Assembly: GCA_016703425.1 (NCBI GenBank)
Contig: JADJCA010000001.1
Span: forward strand, 558,001 to 622,000
Reading direction: 5' to 3'
From: Myxococcales bacterium
GTDB lineage: Bacteria > Myxococcota_A > Polyangia > Polyangiales > Polyangiaceae
Length of the DNA: 64,000 nt
In this document: positions 1-11,700 of the stretch, in pieces
Position numbering within the stretch: the stretch's first letter is position 1
How the letters are laid out: the number at the start of each line of letters is the position of its first letter
Made by a program: the position numbers and the translations under genes
The notes under the pieces: model-generated
Seen by the model: the letters and a program-made list of their open reading frames with translations, nothing else
Told to the model about the DNA's origin: nothing
Database searches by the model: none

Positions 1-2082
1 ATGAGCGTGTGGCGCGGGCGCATCGTCTCGGGGGCCTCGACCTTGACCATGCAGCTCGCGCGGCTCGTCCGGCCCCATCGGCGAAACGTCGTCGGAAAGG
101 CCGGCGAGGTGCTGCTCGCGCTGAAGCTCGACGCGTGGCTCAGCAAGGACCGGATTGTCACCGAATACGCGAACCGCGCCCCCTTTGGCCCCGACGTGCG
201 AGGCCTCGGGGCCGCGGCGCGGCACCACTTCGACAAAGAGCCGCGGGCGCTGACGGCCGGCGAGGCGGCCATGTTGGCGGCGCTGCCGCGCGGCCCGGCG
301 TATTACGATCCGGCGCGCCACATGCCGCGACTCGCCGCGCGGCGCCTCGTGGTGCTGGAGCGCATGCGCGCCTTCGGGCTTGTCTCGGAGAACGAGCACA
401 CGCTGGCCGCCGCTGAGCCGACGCGACCTCTCGGGCGTGGCGTCGCCCCGGCGGCCATCCACTTTGTCTCCGCGGTGCTGAGGGGCTCCCTCGATGACGG
501 GCGCGTTCCCCCCGGCAGTATCGGGACGACGGGAACCGTCCTCACCACGCTCGACGCCTCGCTGCAACTCGAGGTGGAGCAAGCGGTCCGCGCCAACCTG
601 CGCCACGTGGCCGCGAAAGGTGTCACGGCGGCGGCCGCCCTTGTCATTGACAACGAGCGCGGCGAGATCCTCGCCTACGTAGGCTCACCCGACGCTTTCA
701 ATGAGCGCGCCTTGGGCGGCAACGACGGCGTCCGCGCCCGGCGTCAAGCCGGCTCGACGCTCAAGCCGTTCCTCTACGGCCTCGCGCTTGACCGCGGCGA
801 AATCGACGCGGCGTCGCTCCTCGCAGACGTGCCGCTCACGGTGCCCATCGGCGCCGGCGCCTTCGTGCCGCACAACTACGACGGGAAGTTCCGCGGTCCG
901 GTGCGCGCCCGCGTCGCCCTCGCGAGCTCGCTCAACGTGCCCGCCGTTTCGCTCATCACGCGCGTGGGCGTCGGCGCGTTTCTAACCGAGCTCCGCAGCG
1001 CGGGCTTCTCGCTACCGGAGAGCCCCGAGCACTACGGGGAGGCGCTCGCCCTCGGTGACGGCGACGTCACGCTCCTCGAGCTGGCGCGCGCGTACGCGGC
1101 GCTCGCACGCGGCGGGCGCACGCTGCGGCTGCACGGCCTCGCGAGCGAGCGCGCCCCGACGAACTCGGCGCCGCCGGCCGCCGAGGCTGACGACGGCGCG
1201 CGCGTGCTCTCTCCTGCGAGCGCGTGGCTCGTCTCCGACATGCTGGCCGATCGCGAGGCGCGCATGCCGGCCTTCGGCGAGCGCAACGTGCTCGAGCTGC
1301 CGTTCCGCGCGGCCGTCAAGACCGGCACATCGAAGGGGTTCCGCGACAACTGGGCCGTGGGCTTTACGGCGCGCGTCACGGCGGCCGTGTGGGCCGGAAA
1401 CTTCGATGGCACAAGCATGCACGACGTGAGCGGCATCGCCGGGGCTGGACCGATCCTGAGAGACACGCTCACCGCCGCACACGCTCGACTTCCCAGCAAC
1501 GACGCCGACGTCGCTGCGCCGGACGGGCTGATTCAAGCACACGTGTGCGCGCTCTCGGGCAAGGCCAAAACGCCCGAGTGTCCTCACGCCGTTCGCGAGT
1601 GGTTGCCCAAGGATCACGAGCGCACGTCGTGCACAATGCACACAACGGCGCTCGTCGAGACCAAGACCGGGCGCCTCGCCACCAGCGCCTGCGATGCTCG
1701 GAGCGTGGAGCGGCGCGTCTTCGAGGACTACCCCGCCGAGTTCCTCGACTGGGCGCGGGGAGCGAAGCGGCCCCTCATGCCGGAGCACGCCGCGCCGTGC
1801 GGCGCCTTACGCGACCACGCGACCAGCAGGGAAGCGGCCGTCCGCATCGAGCACCCGGCCCGCGACGCACACTACTACCTCGCGCCGGACCGCCCATCCA
1901 CCATCGCCGTGCGTGTCGTCGCCGAGCCTCGCGCCCAAGTGGTGCTCCTCGTCGATGGTCGCGAGGTCGCCGCCGCGAAGGCCGGCGAGCCGCTCCCGTG
2001 GGTACCGTCGCCGGGTCGTCACACGCTGATCGCCGAGGCCCGTGGCGGTCGAAGCGAGCCGGTCGAGGTCGTGGTCGACTGA
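1..2082 (+). CDS. pbpC: Penicillin-binding protein 1C (bifunctional transglycosylase/transpeptidase), 5'-truncated
   Basis: Periplasmic peptidoglycan synthase that polymerises glycan strands and cross-links peptides. The visible protein (693 codons) starts inside the GT51 transglycosylase domain: the motif SGASTLTMQLAR lies at residues 10-21, whereas a complete PBP1C carries a membrane anchor and about 100 or more residues before it. The ATG at base 1 is therefore not the true start, and the gene continues off the left edge. The transpeptidase domain has all three active-site motifs: STLK (nucleophile S252, K255), SLN (S310-N312) and KTGTS (K440-S444). The last roughly 80 residues form the beta-rich C-terminal domain typical of PBP1C. 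It converges on the next gene with a 48-base gap. The family call is firm; the N-terminus is unknown. Confidence 0.93.
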   Translation: MSVWRGRIVSGASTLTMQLARLVRPHRRNVVGKAGEVLLALKLDAWLSKDRIVTEYANRAPFGPDVRGLGAAARHHFDKEPRALTAGEAAMLAALPRGPAYYDPARHMPRLAARRLVVLERMRAFGLVSENEHTLAAAEPTRPLGRGVAPAAIHFVSAVLRGSLDDGRVPPGSIGTTGTVLTTLDASLQLEVEQAVRANLRHVAAKGVTAAAALVIDNERGEILAYVGSPDAFNERALGGNDGVRARRQAGSTLKPFLYGLALDRGEIDAASLLADVPLTVPIGAGAFVPHNYDGKFRGPVRARVALASSLNVPAVSLITRVGVGAFLTELRSAGFSLPESPEHYGEALALGDGDVTLLELARAYAALARGGRTLRLHGLASERAPTNSAPPAAEADDGARVLSPASAWLVSDMLADREARMPAFGERNVLELPFRAAVKTGTSKGFRDNWAVGFTARVTAAVWAGNFDGTSMHDVSGIAGAGPILRDTLTAAHARLPSNDADVAAPDGLIQAHVCALSGKAKTPECPHAVREWLPKDHERTSCTMHTTALVETKTGRLATSACDARSVERRVFEDYPAEFLDWARGAKRPLMPEHAAPCGALRDHATSREAAVRIEHPARDAHYYLAPDRPSTIAVRVVAEPRAQVVLLVDGREVAAAKAGEPLPWVPSPGRHTLIAEARGGRSEPVEVVVD

Positions 2083-2130
2083 GACACGCTCGCGCTGCGG
2101 GAGCCGCGCGTGGGCCCTTGCGGTCGAGAC

Positions 2131-5100
2131 CTACTTGCTGAGGCCCATCCGCTTGCGCGCCTCCGCGTAGGCGTCCGACATGGAGAAGACCAAGAGCTCG
2201 CGCGCCTCCGCCGTGCGCGAGAGCCAGCTCGCGCGCGCATCGCCGGTGGGTGCCCCGGCAGGCATCCCCGCCGACCAAGCCATCGCGTCGAGCGCGCCGT
2301 TCGGATCACCGACCGCGAGCAGGGCGACGCGATTGCCCCATGCCAGCAGCGCCGCGCCCACAGCTTGCGGCTGACCGAAGATGCCGCCGGCCGCTTCGAG
2401 CGCCAAGAGACCGATGTCGGGCGACGCGCCTCGCTGCAGGGCGCCTTGCAGGCGCTTGACGCCCTCGTTGATGGGGCCCGCGGGCAGACCCGGCGGCTCC
2501 CACGAGGGGTTGAACACCTTGAAGAACGCCCCGAGCGCGACGGCCGCATCCTTCGGCGGGATTCGGACGAGCGCGCCAGCGCGCGCCGCGACGAGCTTGA
2601 GAGCCCGCACCATCAAGAACGCACGCGCGGTCTTCTGCGGTGCCTTGAGCAACGCTTCGCCGACGACGAGCGTCGGCGGCAAGGTCGCCACCGGCACGCA
2701 CATCATGCCGATCTGCGGCGAGACATGGATCTGAACGCCGGAGATGCCCATCGCGGCGGCCAAGGCTTGGACCTCGCCGCCGAAGGGATGGTTGAACGTC
2801 AGCGGCGTGGCGCGGAGTCCCTTCAGGTCGACGGGCGCGAGCACGTCGAGCGAATCGCCGGTGCGCGTCAGGAGCGCGCGGAGCGCCGACGAGACCAGCT
2901 CGGGCGCGAGCAGGTCATCGAGGGCCGCGTCGCCCGCGCGCGCGCCGGCGCCGGGCAGGGAGGTCTCGCGCCCCTCGATGGCCGCGAGCGACGCGCCCAC
3001 GAGGGCCGCGGCGTCATGGTGTCCGCGAAGCTCATAGACCGTCGTCATGATGGCGAACGCCTCGGGCGCGAAGCGACCGGCGCCGAGCGCGCGCCTCACG
3101 TCACCGGCGGTGCGGTCGAGCAGGATGTGCACCGCCGGCAGCTGCCGATGCCTCGTGTAGAAGTCGGCGAGCGCGCGGAGCAGCGTCACGTCCTGTGGCA
3201 GCTCACGCCGGGCCGCCTCGAGGGCCTGCTCGGCCTTGCGCAAGTCGCGAGCGACCGTCTCGAGGACGCGCGCGAGCTGGATGCTGCGATCGCGCTTGTC
3301 GGCAGGTGTGGTGGCGCGTTGAACGAGCTCGTTCTGCATCTCGAGGGCGCGCGCGGAGTCGTTCTGCTTCGCGTAGATCCCGACGAGGCGCTCCATCGTC
3401 GGCTCGTCGTCGGGCGCGCGCTTCAGCACCTCGCGGAAGGCCAACTCAGCGCGGCCCATGTTGCCTAGGTTGTCCGCGTACAAGGCGCCGAGGCGCGAGT
3501 AGACCGCGCGCTGCTCCTCGGGCGCCGACACGAGGCGCGTCAGTCGAACGAGCGCCTGTTCGGCGGCGGCGTGATCGCCGCTGGCGGCGCAGAGTTCGGC
3601 GAGCGCGTCCAAGGCGCCCGCGTGATCGGCGTGGATCGCCAGCGCCGCCTCGAGAGCGGCGCGCGCGCGCTTCGGCTCGCCCACCTCGGCAAGGATTCGA
3701 CCGCGCTCGACCTCGAGATCGAGGCGCTCGTTCTCGTCGGAGGCCATGGCCGAGCGTCGCTCAAGGAGATCGGCGAGCTCCGCCTTCGCCCCCGACTTGC
3801 CGTAGAGGGCGGCGAGGCGCGTGAAGACGTCGGCGTGAGCGAGGTCGACCTTGGCGACCTGCTCGAGCGCGTGACGCGCCCGGTCGGGGTTCCGCAGCTC
3901 GTCGCTCCAAAGGACCGCGGCGCGATGCCAAGCGGCCAGCTGATGCGCCGGCACGCCGCTCGTGCGCGCGACCGACTCCAGCGCCTCGGCGGTGCCCGGG
4001 AGGTCGCGCGCGAGCTGCCGCGCCTCCGCCAGCTTCTCCCAAACGGCGACAGCCCCTGGTTCGGCGCGGGCCGCTTCCTCGTAAGCCGCACGAGCCAGCT
4101 CGAGGCGCTCCATGCGAAGCGCCGCGTCGCCACGCCGCGAATGAAGCGCCGCGAGGTCGAAGGAGCGTTGCGTGCGCAAGGCCAGCTCCGACGACGAGTC
4201 GTAGTCGGCCTGGTGATCGCCAGCGATGCGCGCGCGCGCGTTCCAGACGCGGAGCGCCCAGAGCGGTGGCACCTCATGTTTGCGCGCGAGATCGGCCAAC
4301 TCGCCGATGCTCCCGTAGTCGCCTGCGCGCGTGCGAAGCCAGGTTCCGAGGGCAGCGTGGGCCACGCCCTCACCCCCGAGATCGCCGGTGAGGCGAGCGG
4401 CCAACGCGGCGGCGATCGGCTCCAGCTCGTCCTCGCGCCCCTCGCCGATGAGCGAGTGCTCAAGCATGCGAAGGCTCGGCAAATAGGTTGGATCCTCTTC
4501 GAGCACAGAGCGATGCCAAAGAAGGGCGCCAGAGCGGTCGCCCTTCGAGAGGTCCACCGCGGCGAGCCGCTCGTAGGCTTCGCGCCGGTCGATAGCGTCG
4601 GAGCCGGCCTTGGCGGCGGTCATCAGCTCCTCGCTGAGACGTTCGACGGCGCCGGCGGCGAGCTCGGCTTCTTCAAGCAGCAGCGACTCCAGGTGGCCCG
4701 AGCTTGCCTCCGCCAAGGCGCGTGCGGCGCGCAACATGCCCGTCGTGTCGCCGGCGCTGGCGTACGCGCGAATGGCCTCAAGGAGCCAGACGGCCTTCGC
4801 GTGCGTCTTCGCCTGCGCCGCCTGGGCCTCACGCCAAGCGCCACGCTCCTCTGGCGAGGCCATCGTGAGGCGCTCGAAGAGTTCGCGGAGGGCGATGTCG
4901 TTGGGGCGCGCTCGATGCGCGTCGATGAGGAGCTGGCCCGCGCGCTCCGGCTCGGTGTCCGCGATGAGGAGGGCTTCGCGGACGCCGTCGAGCGCGATCT
5001 CCATCGGGTCTTTGCTCTTGCCTTGCCTCGCACGAATCGCCTCGACGACCTTCTCGAGCTCGCCGCGGCGTCGCGCGGCGCGCTCAAGCGCGAGTGACGC

Positions 5101-8100
5101 GACGGTAAACTCGGGGTCCGCCTCGAGCGCGCGACCAAGGGCCGCGACGCCGTCGTCAGTGGCGCCGAGCCGCGCGAAGAGCTCCACGCTGGTGATGGCC
5201 GACGACGTCGTCGCGCCGAGGGCGGCCGCGCGCGCCTTGAGACGCGCGGCTTCGTCGTGCGCAGGATCGAGCGACGCGAGCGCGCGAATCGCCAGCAGCG
5301 ATGACGGGTCCTCCTCCGCAAGGCGCCGGAACGCGTCACGCGCGCTCTCAACGTCTCCGCCGCGCTCCGCCACGAAGGCCGCAGCGAGCGCCGTCGCCGC
5401 CACCGGAGCGTCGCCGCCCCAGGCTCCTACGGCCTCGGCCACCGGCGCGAAGCGGCTCGCCTCGCGCGCGCCGTCAACGACCAGCGCGCGCATCTCGAGC
5501 GGCATCGCGTCGGCGAGCGACGCCACGGCCGCGGAAAGGGCATGTGCGGCGCCATCGGCAGCCAAGAGACGCCCCAGGTGCATCTCTTTGCGCGCCGTCT
5601 CCTGGCCGGCAACGTGACCGTCGAGGGGGGTCTTCACTCCAGCGGCCGCGGCCGCGAGCGGCTGCGTGCTCTGCGTCGCCGCGACGACGCTGTTCGTCAT
5701 GCGAACTTCGTCGGGCCTCGCGCCGGCCAACATTTGCAGCACGAGCAACTCGGGCGCGATGAACGCGTCGCCGCCTGCCTCGAGCAGGTTCGCGAGGCCC
5801 ACGGAATCGCCGGCCTCGAGGCATCGCGCCGCGCGCCACCGCGTGACCTCCGGGCCCGCGAGCTTCGCCACAGCGGCCGCCGAACGCTTCGCCCCGTCCG
5901 GCAAGAGCGCGAGCATGGCGGCTTCCAACCACATCGCGCCAGCGCCCAGGCCGTCGTCGCTGGTGAGCTCGGCGACGGCTTGCGCTGCCTTCGCGAAGTC
6001 ACCCTTGGCGAGCGACGCGCGCGCGTTGCGTAGCGGATCATTGGCAGCGGGCTCGATCGCCGCACCGCGCACCTCGACGCCGCGGAGGCGAAGCGCCGCG
6101 GAGGCCGCGCGCGAGAACGGAGAGAGGTCTTCCGCGTCGGGGATCCGGAGCGCGATGCTGCTCGTCTCGCCTCGCGCCAACGCCATCGCGGCCCGCGACA
6201 AGATGAGCCGCGAGTCCTGCGCGCCGACGCGCGCCGCTTGCTCGTACCGCTTGCGTGCCCCTTCGTCGTCGCCGCCCACTCGCAGCACATCGGCGGCGAG
6301 CAGCGCATCATGCATCTTCGCGCTTACAACCGGCGTGGCCCGCAGCGAGTGGTCCACCGCGTCGAGGAACTGAGCGCCGTCGCTGGTGCCCACGAGACCC
6401 CGCAACTGGCGGTGTGTCATCGCCATCTGCGGCACCGCGTCCCGGGCTTCTCGGGCGAGATGGATCGCGCGCTCGCGCTCGCCCGTCATGGCGACCATTT
6501 CGCTCACGACGAGCAACTGCCGGGCGCGCGCGCTCTTGTCTTCAAGCTTGCGCGCTTCATCTTCGAGCCATGCGGCGCGGCCGAGGAAAGCCTCGCGCAC
6601 CGGCCCCACGAGCCACTGCGCCACCGGTACATCGGCGCCCCACTCGCTCGCGAGCGGCTCGTCGAACGCCCGCGGGAGCGCGCCGACCTCGAGCTCGGAG
6701 CTTGAAACCTCGAGGACCGCGTCGCTCTCCTTGCGCTCCTTCGCCGGCGCCTCCTCGGCAGCAGGCGACGACGGCGCCGGCACCGGCGGCTTCGCCGAAG
6801 GCAGCGGCATGCCGCCGAGACCAAAGGGCGTCGCCGTACGAAGGCCCGTCACCGACTCGGGCGCGGGGTCGCTCGGCGGAGCAGGCCTGCGCGACGGTTC
6901 GACCCGGTCTTGCGGCCGCGCAGCCGCCGGCGCGGGAACGGGCATCTCCGCGGGCGTCGGGAGCCGCGTGTGGGTCACCTCTTCATCGTCGGGCAAGGAG
7001 CCGCCGCTCGGCGCTGCAGCACGCACCGCGGTGACAGACTCCTTGAGCGCCGGGTCGCTCGCGCGGCGGGCCTTAGGCCCGGCGGCGCGCTCGGCGACGC
7101 CGTCCGCCGCGGCATTTGGCGAAGGGGAGGCGGGTGCGGGCTCAGAAGCTGCGCTGGCGTCCGGCGGCGCAACCGCAGCCGCCGTCGTGCTGGCCGTCGC
7201 GAACATCGCGTTCAGCTCGGCGGTGGGCAAGGCGCGCACGGCCGTGGGCTCCTCTTCGTCGGCGGCCCAGCTTGACTTCGGCGGCCTCGGCCGGTCGCTC
7301 GCGACCGCAACCGCGACCTCTTGGGTCGGCGCGGGCGCAGCGGCCGGCGGCGGCGCGGGCGACAGATCCGCGGCAGGCGGCGGAACCGCAGCCGGCTCAA
7401 AGAGCGCCTCCACGACAGCGGGGGTCGGCGCCGCTGCGGCGGCGGGCAGCGGAGGGCGCGGCTTCGGTGCCGCCGGCGCCGGCCTCGGTGGGACCGACGC
7501 CACGGGCCGTGGGGCCGCAGGCGGCGCGGGCGGCGCAGGCCGCGGTGGCGCGGGCGTCACGTCGAGGATCTCGGCGACCGAGTCGTCGGGGAAGCCATCA
7601 AGCAAGGCGTCGAGCTCGGCGTCGGAGGGCTCGGCCCCGAGCAGCGCTCCTAAGGTCGACGTGCCGGGCACCTTCGAAGGGCGCGCGTCGAGGCGCATGC
7701 TCTCCGCCGGAGGGTTCTTCGTTGAGATGCGGGGCTGGGAAATGGGCTCTTCGGCTGGCGCGAGAGGCGAAGGCGTGGGCGCCGCAGACGCCACGGCAGG
7801 CGGGGAGGCGGCCGCAACGACGGTGGGCTCCGCGGCTGGAGCGGGAGCGGGTTCAGGCTCGGCTGGCGCCGTCGGTGCCTCGCGCGAGGCGAGCGGCTCG
7901 GCGTCTGCGGGTGGCAGCGGCAATTCGTTCGACGATGCGAACGTGGGCGCATCGTCGAGATCGGCGGCCGAGCCGGGCGCAAGCTCCACGGGAAGCGCGA
8001 CCGGCGGAGGCTGGGGGAGTGGCACGACCGCAAGCGCCGGCTCTGCTGCCGGCGCGCTGGCGACGGCAGCATTGGACGCGACGGGGGCCAGTTGCGAGTT

Positions 8101-8697
8101 TGCCTCGGCGACCGGCGCCACCACGGCCGCGGGAACGTCCGGTGACGCGTCGGACTGCACGCCCTCGACGTGCTCGTCGGCCGTCGGCAAGACGGCAGCA
8201 GGCGCGACCTGGGGCTCAACGGGCACGGCAAGCGCCGCCGTGTCGGCCGGCGGCTCTTCGTGAGGATTCCACTCGACCGTTCGCGCGGAGTTGGGGCCGG
8301 CAACCTCGAGCTGCATCACCGCGGTCCGCGAGGCCGGCTCGGGCTCGTCGCTCGCCCCGTCTTCAAAGGGGGCCGGCGCCGGTTCGGGGACCGACTCCGC
8401 CGGCTTCGCGGCGCGAAGGGACGACGAAGACCGGTACAGCGTGCGCGTCGAGGGCTCTTCTTCGGGGGCCGGCGGCGGTACGGGATACCGCGGCGGCGGC
8501 CCCGGCATCGGCATGTCGCGGGGCGCGAGATCGGGCAAGAGCGCCGGATCAATGGCGGGAATGGAGGGGGCGCGGGGCGCGCGCGAAGGCGCACCGCTGC
8601 GCTTCCGCTCAGCAGGCTCGGGTGCGAAGGTCGTGTGCGCCCAATCGGCGAGCGCCTGCGTCCAATCGAACTCGTCTTCCGGCTTCTTCTCGCTCAT
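2131..8697 (-). CDS. Giant TPR-repeat protein 1 with Ala/Pro-rich N-terminus
   Basis: A 2188-residue protein of unknown function. Residues 1 to about 680 are low-complexity, rich in Ala, Pro, Glu and Ser, and probably disordered; they hold recurring short acidic segments. From about residue 690 to 1950 the chain is mostly helical with many Ala-rich TPR-like helix pairs. The final 230 residues or so form a separate domain that resembles the C-terminus of the upstream protein encoded at 8750-13547 (compare the endings KRMGLSK and RRALGLEGV), so the two look like tandem paralogues. No signal peptide is visible, which suggests a cytoplasmic scaffold. The ATG at 8697 follows a purine-rich GAGAAGAGGG stretch. 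It lies 52 bases downstream of its paralogue and is probably co-transcribed with it. TPR assignment is from repeat appearance; no catalytic motif was seen. Confidence 0.85.
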   Translation of the reverse strand: MSEKKPEDEFDWTQALADWAHTTFAPEPAERKRSGAPSRAPRAPSIPAIDPALLPDLAPRDMPMPGPPPRYPVPPPAPEEEPSTRTLYRSSSSLRAAKPAESVPEPAPAPFEDGASDEPEPASRTAVMQLEVAGPNSARTVEWNPHEEPPADTAALAVPVEPQVAPAAVLPTADEHVEGVQSDASPDVPAAVVAPVAEANSQLAPVASNAAVASAPAAEPALAVVPLPQPPPVALPVELAPGSAADLDDAPTFASSNELPLPPADAEPLASREAPTAPAEPEPAPAPAAEPTVVAAASPPAVASAAPTPSPLAPAEEPISQPRISTKNPPAESMRLDARPSKVPGTSTLGALLGAEPSDAELDALLDGFPDDSVAEILDVTPAPPRPAPPAPPAAPRPVASVPPRPAPAAPKPRPPLPAAAAAPTPAVVEALFEPAAVPPPAADLSPAPPPAAAPAPTQEVAVAVASDRPRPPKSSWAADEEEPTAVRALPTAELNAMFATASTTAAAVAPPDASAASEPAPASPSPNAAADGVAERAAGPKARRASDPALKESVTAVRAAAPSGGSLPDDEEVTHTRLPTPAEMPVPAPAAARPQDRVEPSRRPAPPSDPAPESVTGLRTATPFGLGGMPLPSAKPPVPAPSSPAAEEAPAKERKESDAVLEVSSSELEVGALPRAFDEPLASEWGADVPVAQWLVGPVREAFLGRAAWLEDEARKLEDKSARARQLLVVSEMVAMTGERERAIHLAREARDAVPQMAMTHRQLRGLVGTSDGAQFLDAVDHSLRATPVVSAKMHDALLAADVLRVGGDDEGARKRYEQAARVGAQDSRLILSRAAMALARGETSSIALRIPDAEDLSPFSRAASAALRLRGVEVRGAAIEPAANDPLRNARASLAKGDFAKAAQAVAELTSDDGLGAGAMWLEAAMLALLPDGAKRSAAAVAKLAGPEVTRWRAARCLEAGDSVGLANLLEAGGDAFIAPELLVLQMLAGARPDEVRMTNSVVAATQSTQPLAAAAAGVKTPLDGHVAGQETARKEMHLGRLLAADGAAHALSAAVASLADAMPLEMRALVVDGAREASRFAPVAEAVGAWGGDAPVAATALAAAFVAERGGDVESARDAFRRLAEEDPSSLLAIRALASLDPAHDEAARLKARAAALGATTSSAITSVELFARLGATDDGVAALGRALEADPEFTVASLALERAARRRGELEKVVEAIRARQGKSKDPMEIALDGVREALLIADTEPERAGQLLIDAHRARPNDIALRELFERLTMASPEERGAWREAQAAQAKTHAKAVWLLEAIRAYASAGDTTGMLRAARALAEASSGHLESLLLEEAELAAGAVERLSEELMTAAKAGSDAIDRREAYERLAAVDLSKGDRSGALLWHRSVLEEDPTYLPSLRMLEHSLIGEGREDELEPIAAALAARLTGDLGGEGVAHAALGTWLRTRAGDYGSIGELADLARKHEVPPLWALRVWNARARIAGDHQADYDSSSELALRTQRSFDLAALHSRRGDAALRMERLELARAAYEEAARAEPGAVAVWEKLAEARQLARDLPGTAEALESVARTSGVPAHQLAAWHRAAVLWSDELRNPDRARHALEQVAKVDLAHADVFTRLAALYGKSGAKAELADLLERRSAMASDENERLDLEVERGRILAEVGEPKRARAALEAALAIHADHAGALDALAELCAASGDHAAAEQALVRLTRLVSAPEEQRAVYSRLGALYADNLGNMGRAELAFREVLKRAPDDEPTMERLVGIYAKQNDSARALEMQNELVQRATTPADKRDRSIQLARVLETVARDLRKAEQALEAARRELPQDVTLLRALADFYTRHRQLPAVHILLDRTAGDVRRALGAGRFAPEAFAIMTTVYELRGHHDAAALVGASLAAIEGRETSLPGAGARAGDAALDDLLAPELVSSALRALLTRTGDSLDVLAPVDLKGLRATPLTFNHPFGGEVQALAAAMGISGVQIHVSPQIGMMCVPVATLPPTLVVGEALLKAPQKTARAFLMVRALKLVAARAGALVRIPPKDAAVALGAFFKVFNPSWEPPGLPAGPINEGVKRLQGALQRGASPDIGLLALEAAGGIFGQPQAVGAALLAWGNRVALLAVGDPNGALDAMAWSAGMPAGAPTGDARASWLSRTAEARELLVFSMSDAYAEARKRMGLSK

Positions 8698-8749
8698 CCC
8701 CTCTTCTCGATCATCCTACGGCCCATCGTTCTTTCGGACGCCCCACGCA

Positions 8750-11700
8750 CTACACGCCCTCAAGCCCGAGCGCTCGCCGCAACTCGACGTAGGTCGGCGA
8801 GAGCGCGAATCGCAAGAGCTCGGTCGCGCGCTCATCGGCGCGCAACGAGCCCTGCACCTTCTCGAGGGCGCCCTCAAGGAGCTCGCTGAGCACGAACCCC
8901 AAGTCGCCCGACGCGACCGACGCCGCGCGCGCCTGCGAGGCGAGCGCTCGCCGGCGGTATTCGCGGGCATCGGCGCCGCTGCCGGCGATCTCCATGCACA
9001 AATCGTGAACCGCCTTCTTCACCTTGCGCGGGATCGCCTTGCCGACGGCCTTCTCGACCTCGGCCAGCACCGCGTAGTGCGGTGCTTCGATGGCGACATC
9101 GACAAGCCGACACGTCGCCACGACGATGGCGGCGACGGTGGTCTCGTCGCGGAGGCGCAAGATCGAGGTCCCTCGCGCGAGGCCCAAGAGCTCTCGCGCC
9201 ACCCGAGCGGACGCGCGCGAGTCGAAGGGCGAGGGCACCTCGGGGCCGATGACGAGCGCCGGCACCTCGCCGGGGACGCCCTGGACCGCCTGCGGGTCTT
9301 TGCCGCCGACGTAGACCTCGAGAGCGCCGATGCCAAAGGCGCCGGCCCACGCGATGATCTCGTTGCGGAGCGCGAGCCCACTCTTCGGGTCCACGCGATC
9401 GCGCTTGGTCACGCCGAGGGCCGCCAAGGTCGGCCCCAGCGCCTCGGCGAGCGTTGGCGCGAGGAACGCGAAGAGCGTCGCCAGCGGTCCGTCGTCACCG
9501 GGCGCTAGGAGTGCAGAGAATTGGTCGTCGCCGAGGGCGACGGAAGGAACGCCGCTTGACGACCGACGGGCCGAGGAGGAACCGCTGAGCGCGCCCTTGA
9601 CAGCGGAGGCGACCGCGCCGAGCTCGCGATCGCCCAACGCCGCGGCGACTCGGACGAGCCGATCCGCGTTGGCTGCGTCCACCGGATTGAGGCGCAGCGC
9701 CGTCAGGAGCACGTCGCGCGCCCGTGAAAGGTGCACGCGTTTCTCCTGGTCCGGAAGCGCGAGCCCGAGGAGCATGTCGATGGCTTCGCCGTCGTTGGGT
9801 GACTCGGCGAGGAGCTGCAAGACCGGCTGCGCCGCCTTCTCGGGAGCCTTCAGGCGGTCGCGGTGAATGGCCATGGCGAGCCGCGCCGCTTCGATGCGCC
9901 CGCTCGCCTCCGGCCGCTCACGCATCAACTGCTCAAGGATCGCGATGGCTTCGTTCCACGCTCCCGTGCGCGCCGCAGCGCGCGCGAGGCGCTCGCGAAC
10001 GGGCATCGTCGAGAGCCCCGAGCGATGGAGGCCGATCAACACCTCGAGGGCGCGGTCGAAGCGATCGAGCTTGTTCTCGAAAAGGTCAACGGCGGCGATG
10101 CCTGCCGTCAAGCGACTCTTGGCCGGCGCGTCGGACAGGCCCGCGAGGCGCGCCAGCGTGTCGCCAGCCTGCTCGAACTCGCCGCGCTTGATAAAGATCT
10201 CGCCGGTCAGCGCCAGCGCGCCGACGTGCTCTGGCTCGATCATCGTGACGTTCTCGAGCGCCTTCAGGGCCCCGTCGATGTCGCCGCGCTCTCGGAGCAC
10301 GCGCGCTTGCTCCCAGAAGAGCTTGGATATCTCCATCGGCTCATCGCAGACCTCGAGGCGCCTGCCGATCACCAGCAGGAGTTGGTCGCCGTCGCGCCGA
10401 TCGCGCAGCCGCCGGAACAGGCGATCGAAGGCCACGGCCCGCCGCGGATCCTTGGCGAAGGACGCCGCAAACGCCGACTCGGCGGCCGTCGCATCGCCGC
10501 GCTCCTGCGCCAAGAGACCGGCTTCCTCCAGGAACGCCGCCGAGCGGCTCGCGTCCTTGCACCGACGGCCCAGCTCGAGCGCGGCGCGCGTTCGCGTCGT
10601 CATGTCGCCCTGCAACTCGGCCGCCGTTCGGAGCCCCTCCCACGCGGCGAGATCGGCGGCTCGCGCCGACGCGACCTGAGTGAACGCTGCAGCCGCCGCC
10701 GCCGCGTCGCCGCTCGCAAGCAAGGACCAACCGGCCATGGCGAGCCCGTCGAGCCGCGCCTCTTCGCCGAGCGTCGCCCCAAGACCCGCGAGGGCGAGGG
10801 CGCGGCGACGCGGGTCGCTGCCGGCAGGCGCCAGCTCAAGGTTGGCGAGATGCGTCGCGTCGCTCGCGCCCGCAAGTGGCGGCGCGTCCGGGGCTCGTTC
10901 ACCGGCCAACGACTCCAGCAACGCCGCGCTGGCGAAGAGAGCCTCCCGCGTCTCTCCACCGAGAGCGTCGCCAATGGCGCGTCGCGCCGTCGCCTCCTCG
11001 CCGATGGCCCCTTGCGCCATGGCGGCGGCGACCCATTCGAGGCCGGCGCTGACGAGGCCGCCGGCCGAGAACCACGCGGCCGCGGCATCGGTGGCCTTCG
11101 CGGGCTCGGAGCGAACGGCGGCGTATCGCTCCGCGCTGGCGATGGCGCGTGCGCGGTCGCCTTTCGCCGCGAGGACCGCGACGGCGCGCGCGACGAGGTC
11201 GGCGTCGGGCGACGCATCGAGCAGCGTGGCCAGCGCCAACGAAACGGCGAGGTCGCCCTCGGGAACTTGGGTGGCGACAGCGCGGCCTAGGCCCGCGCCG
11301 TCGCGAGCCTGCAGCGCAACAGCGGCCCGCTCGAGGGCGACGAGGCCGGGACGCTCGCCCATGCCTTCCGCGTCTTCAAGCGCGCGCGTTCGTGCCGAGG
11401 GGCTCGCGGCGGCGAGGCCGCGACGCGCCCAAGCGGCCGTCAACGCGCCGACCCCCGGGACGTGTTCGGCGGCGGCGTCGAAGGCCACGAGGGCCGCGTC
11501 CCGCGCCTGCGCGTCCCACAGGAGAAAGCCGGCCTCGAGCTCGAGCGCCCCGGCGACCTCACCGTCGCTCGTCTCGGCGGCGGCACGGCGCAGCGTCCCC
11601 GCGGCGCGCTCAAGGCGCCCCGCGCTCTGCTGCAAGCCCGCCAGCATCACGGCGACGAGCAAGCGACTCGGATTCTCGTTGAAGAGGGCGTCGAGACGCA

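Noticed and set aside
1..3. ATG at base 1 as the true start of the PBP1C gene
   Set aside because: The protein begins inside the transglycosylase domain, so the gene must extend beyond the window.
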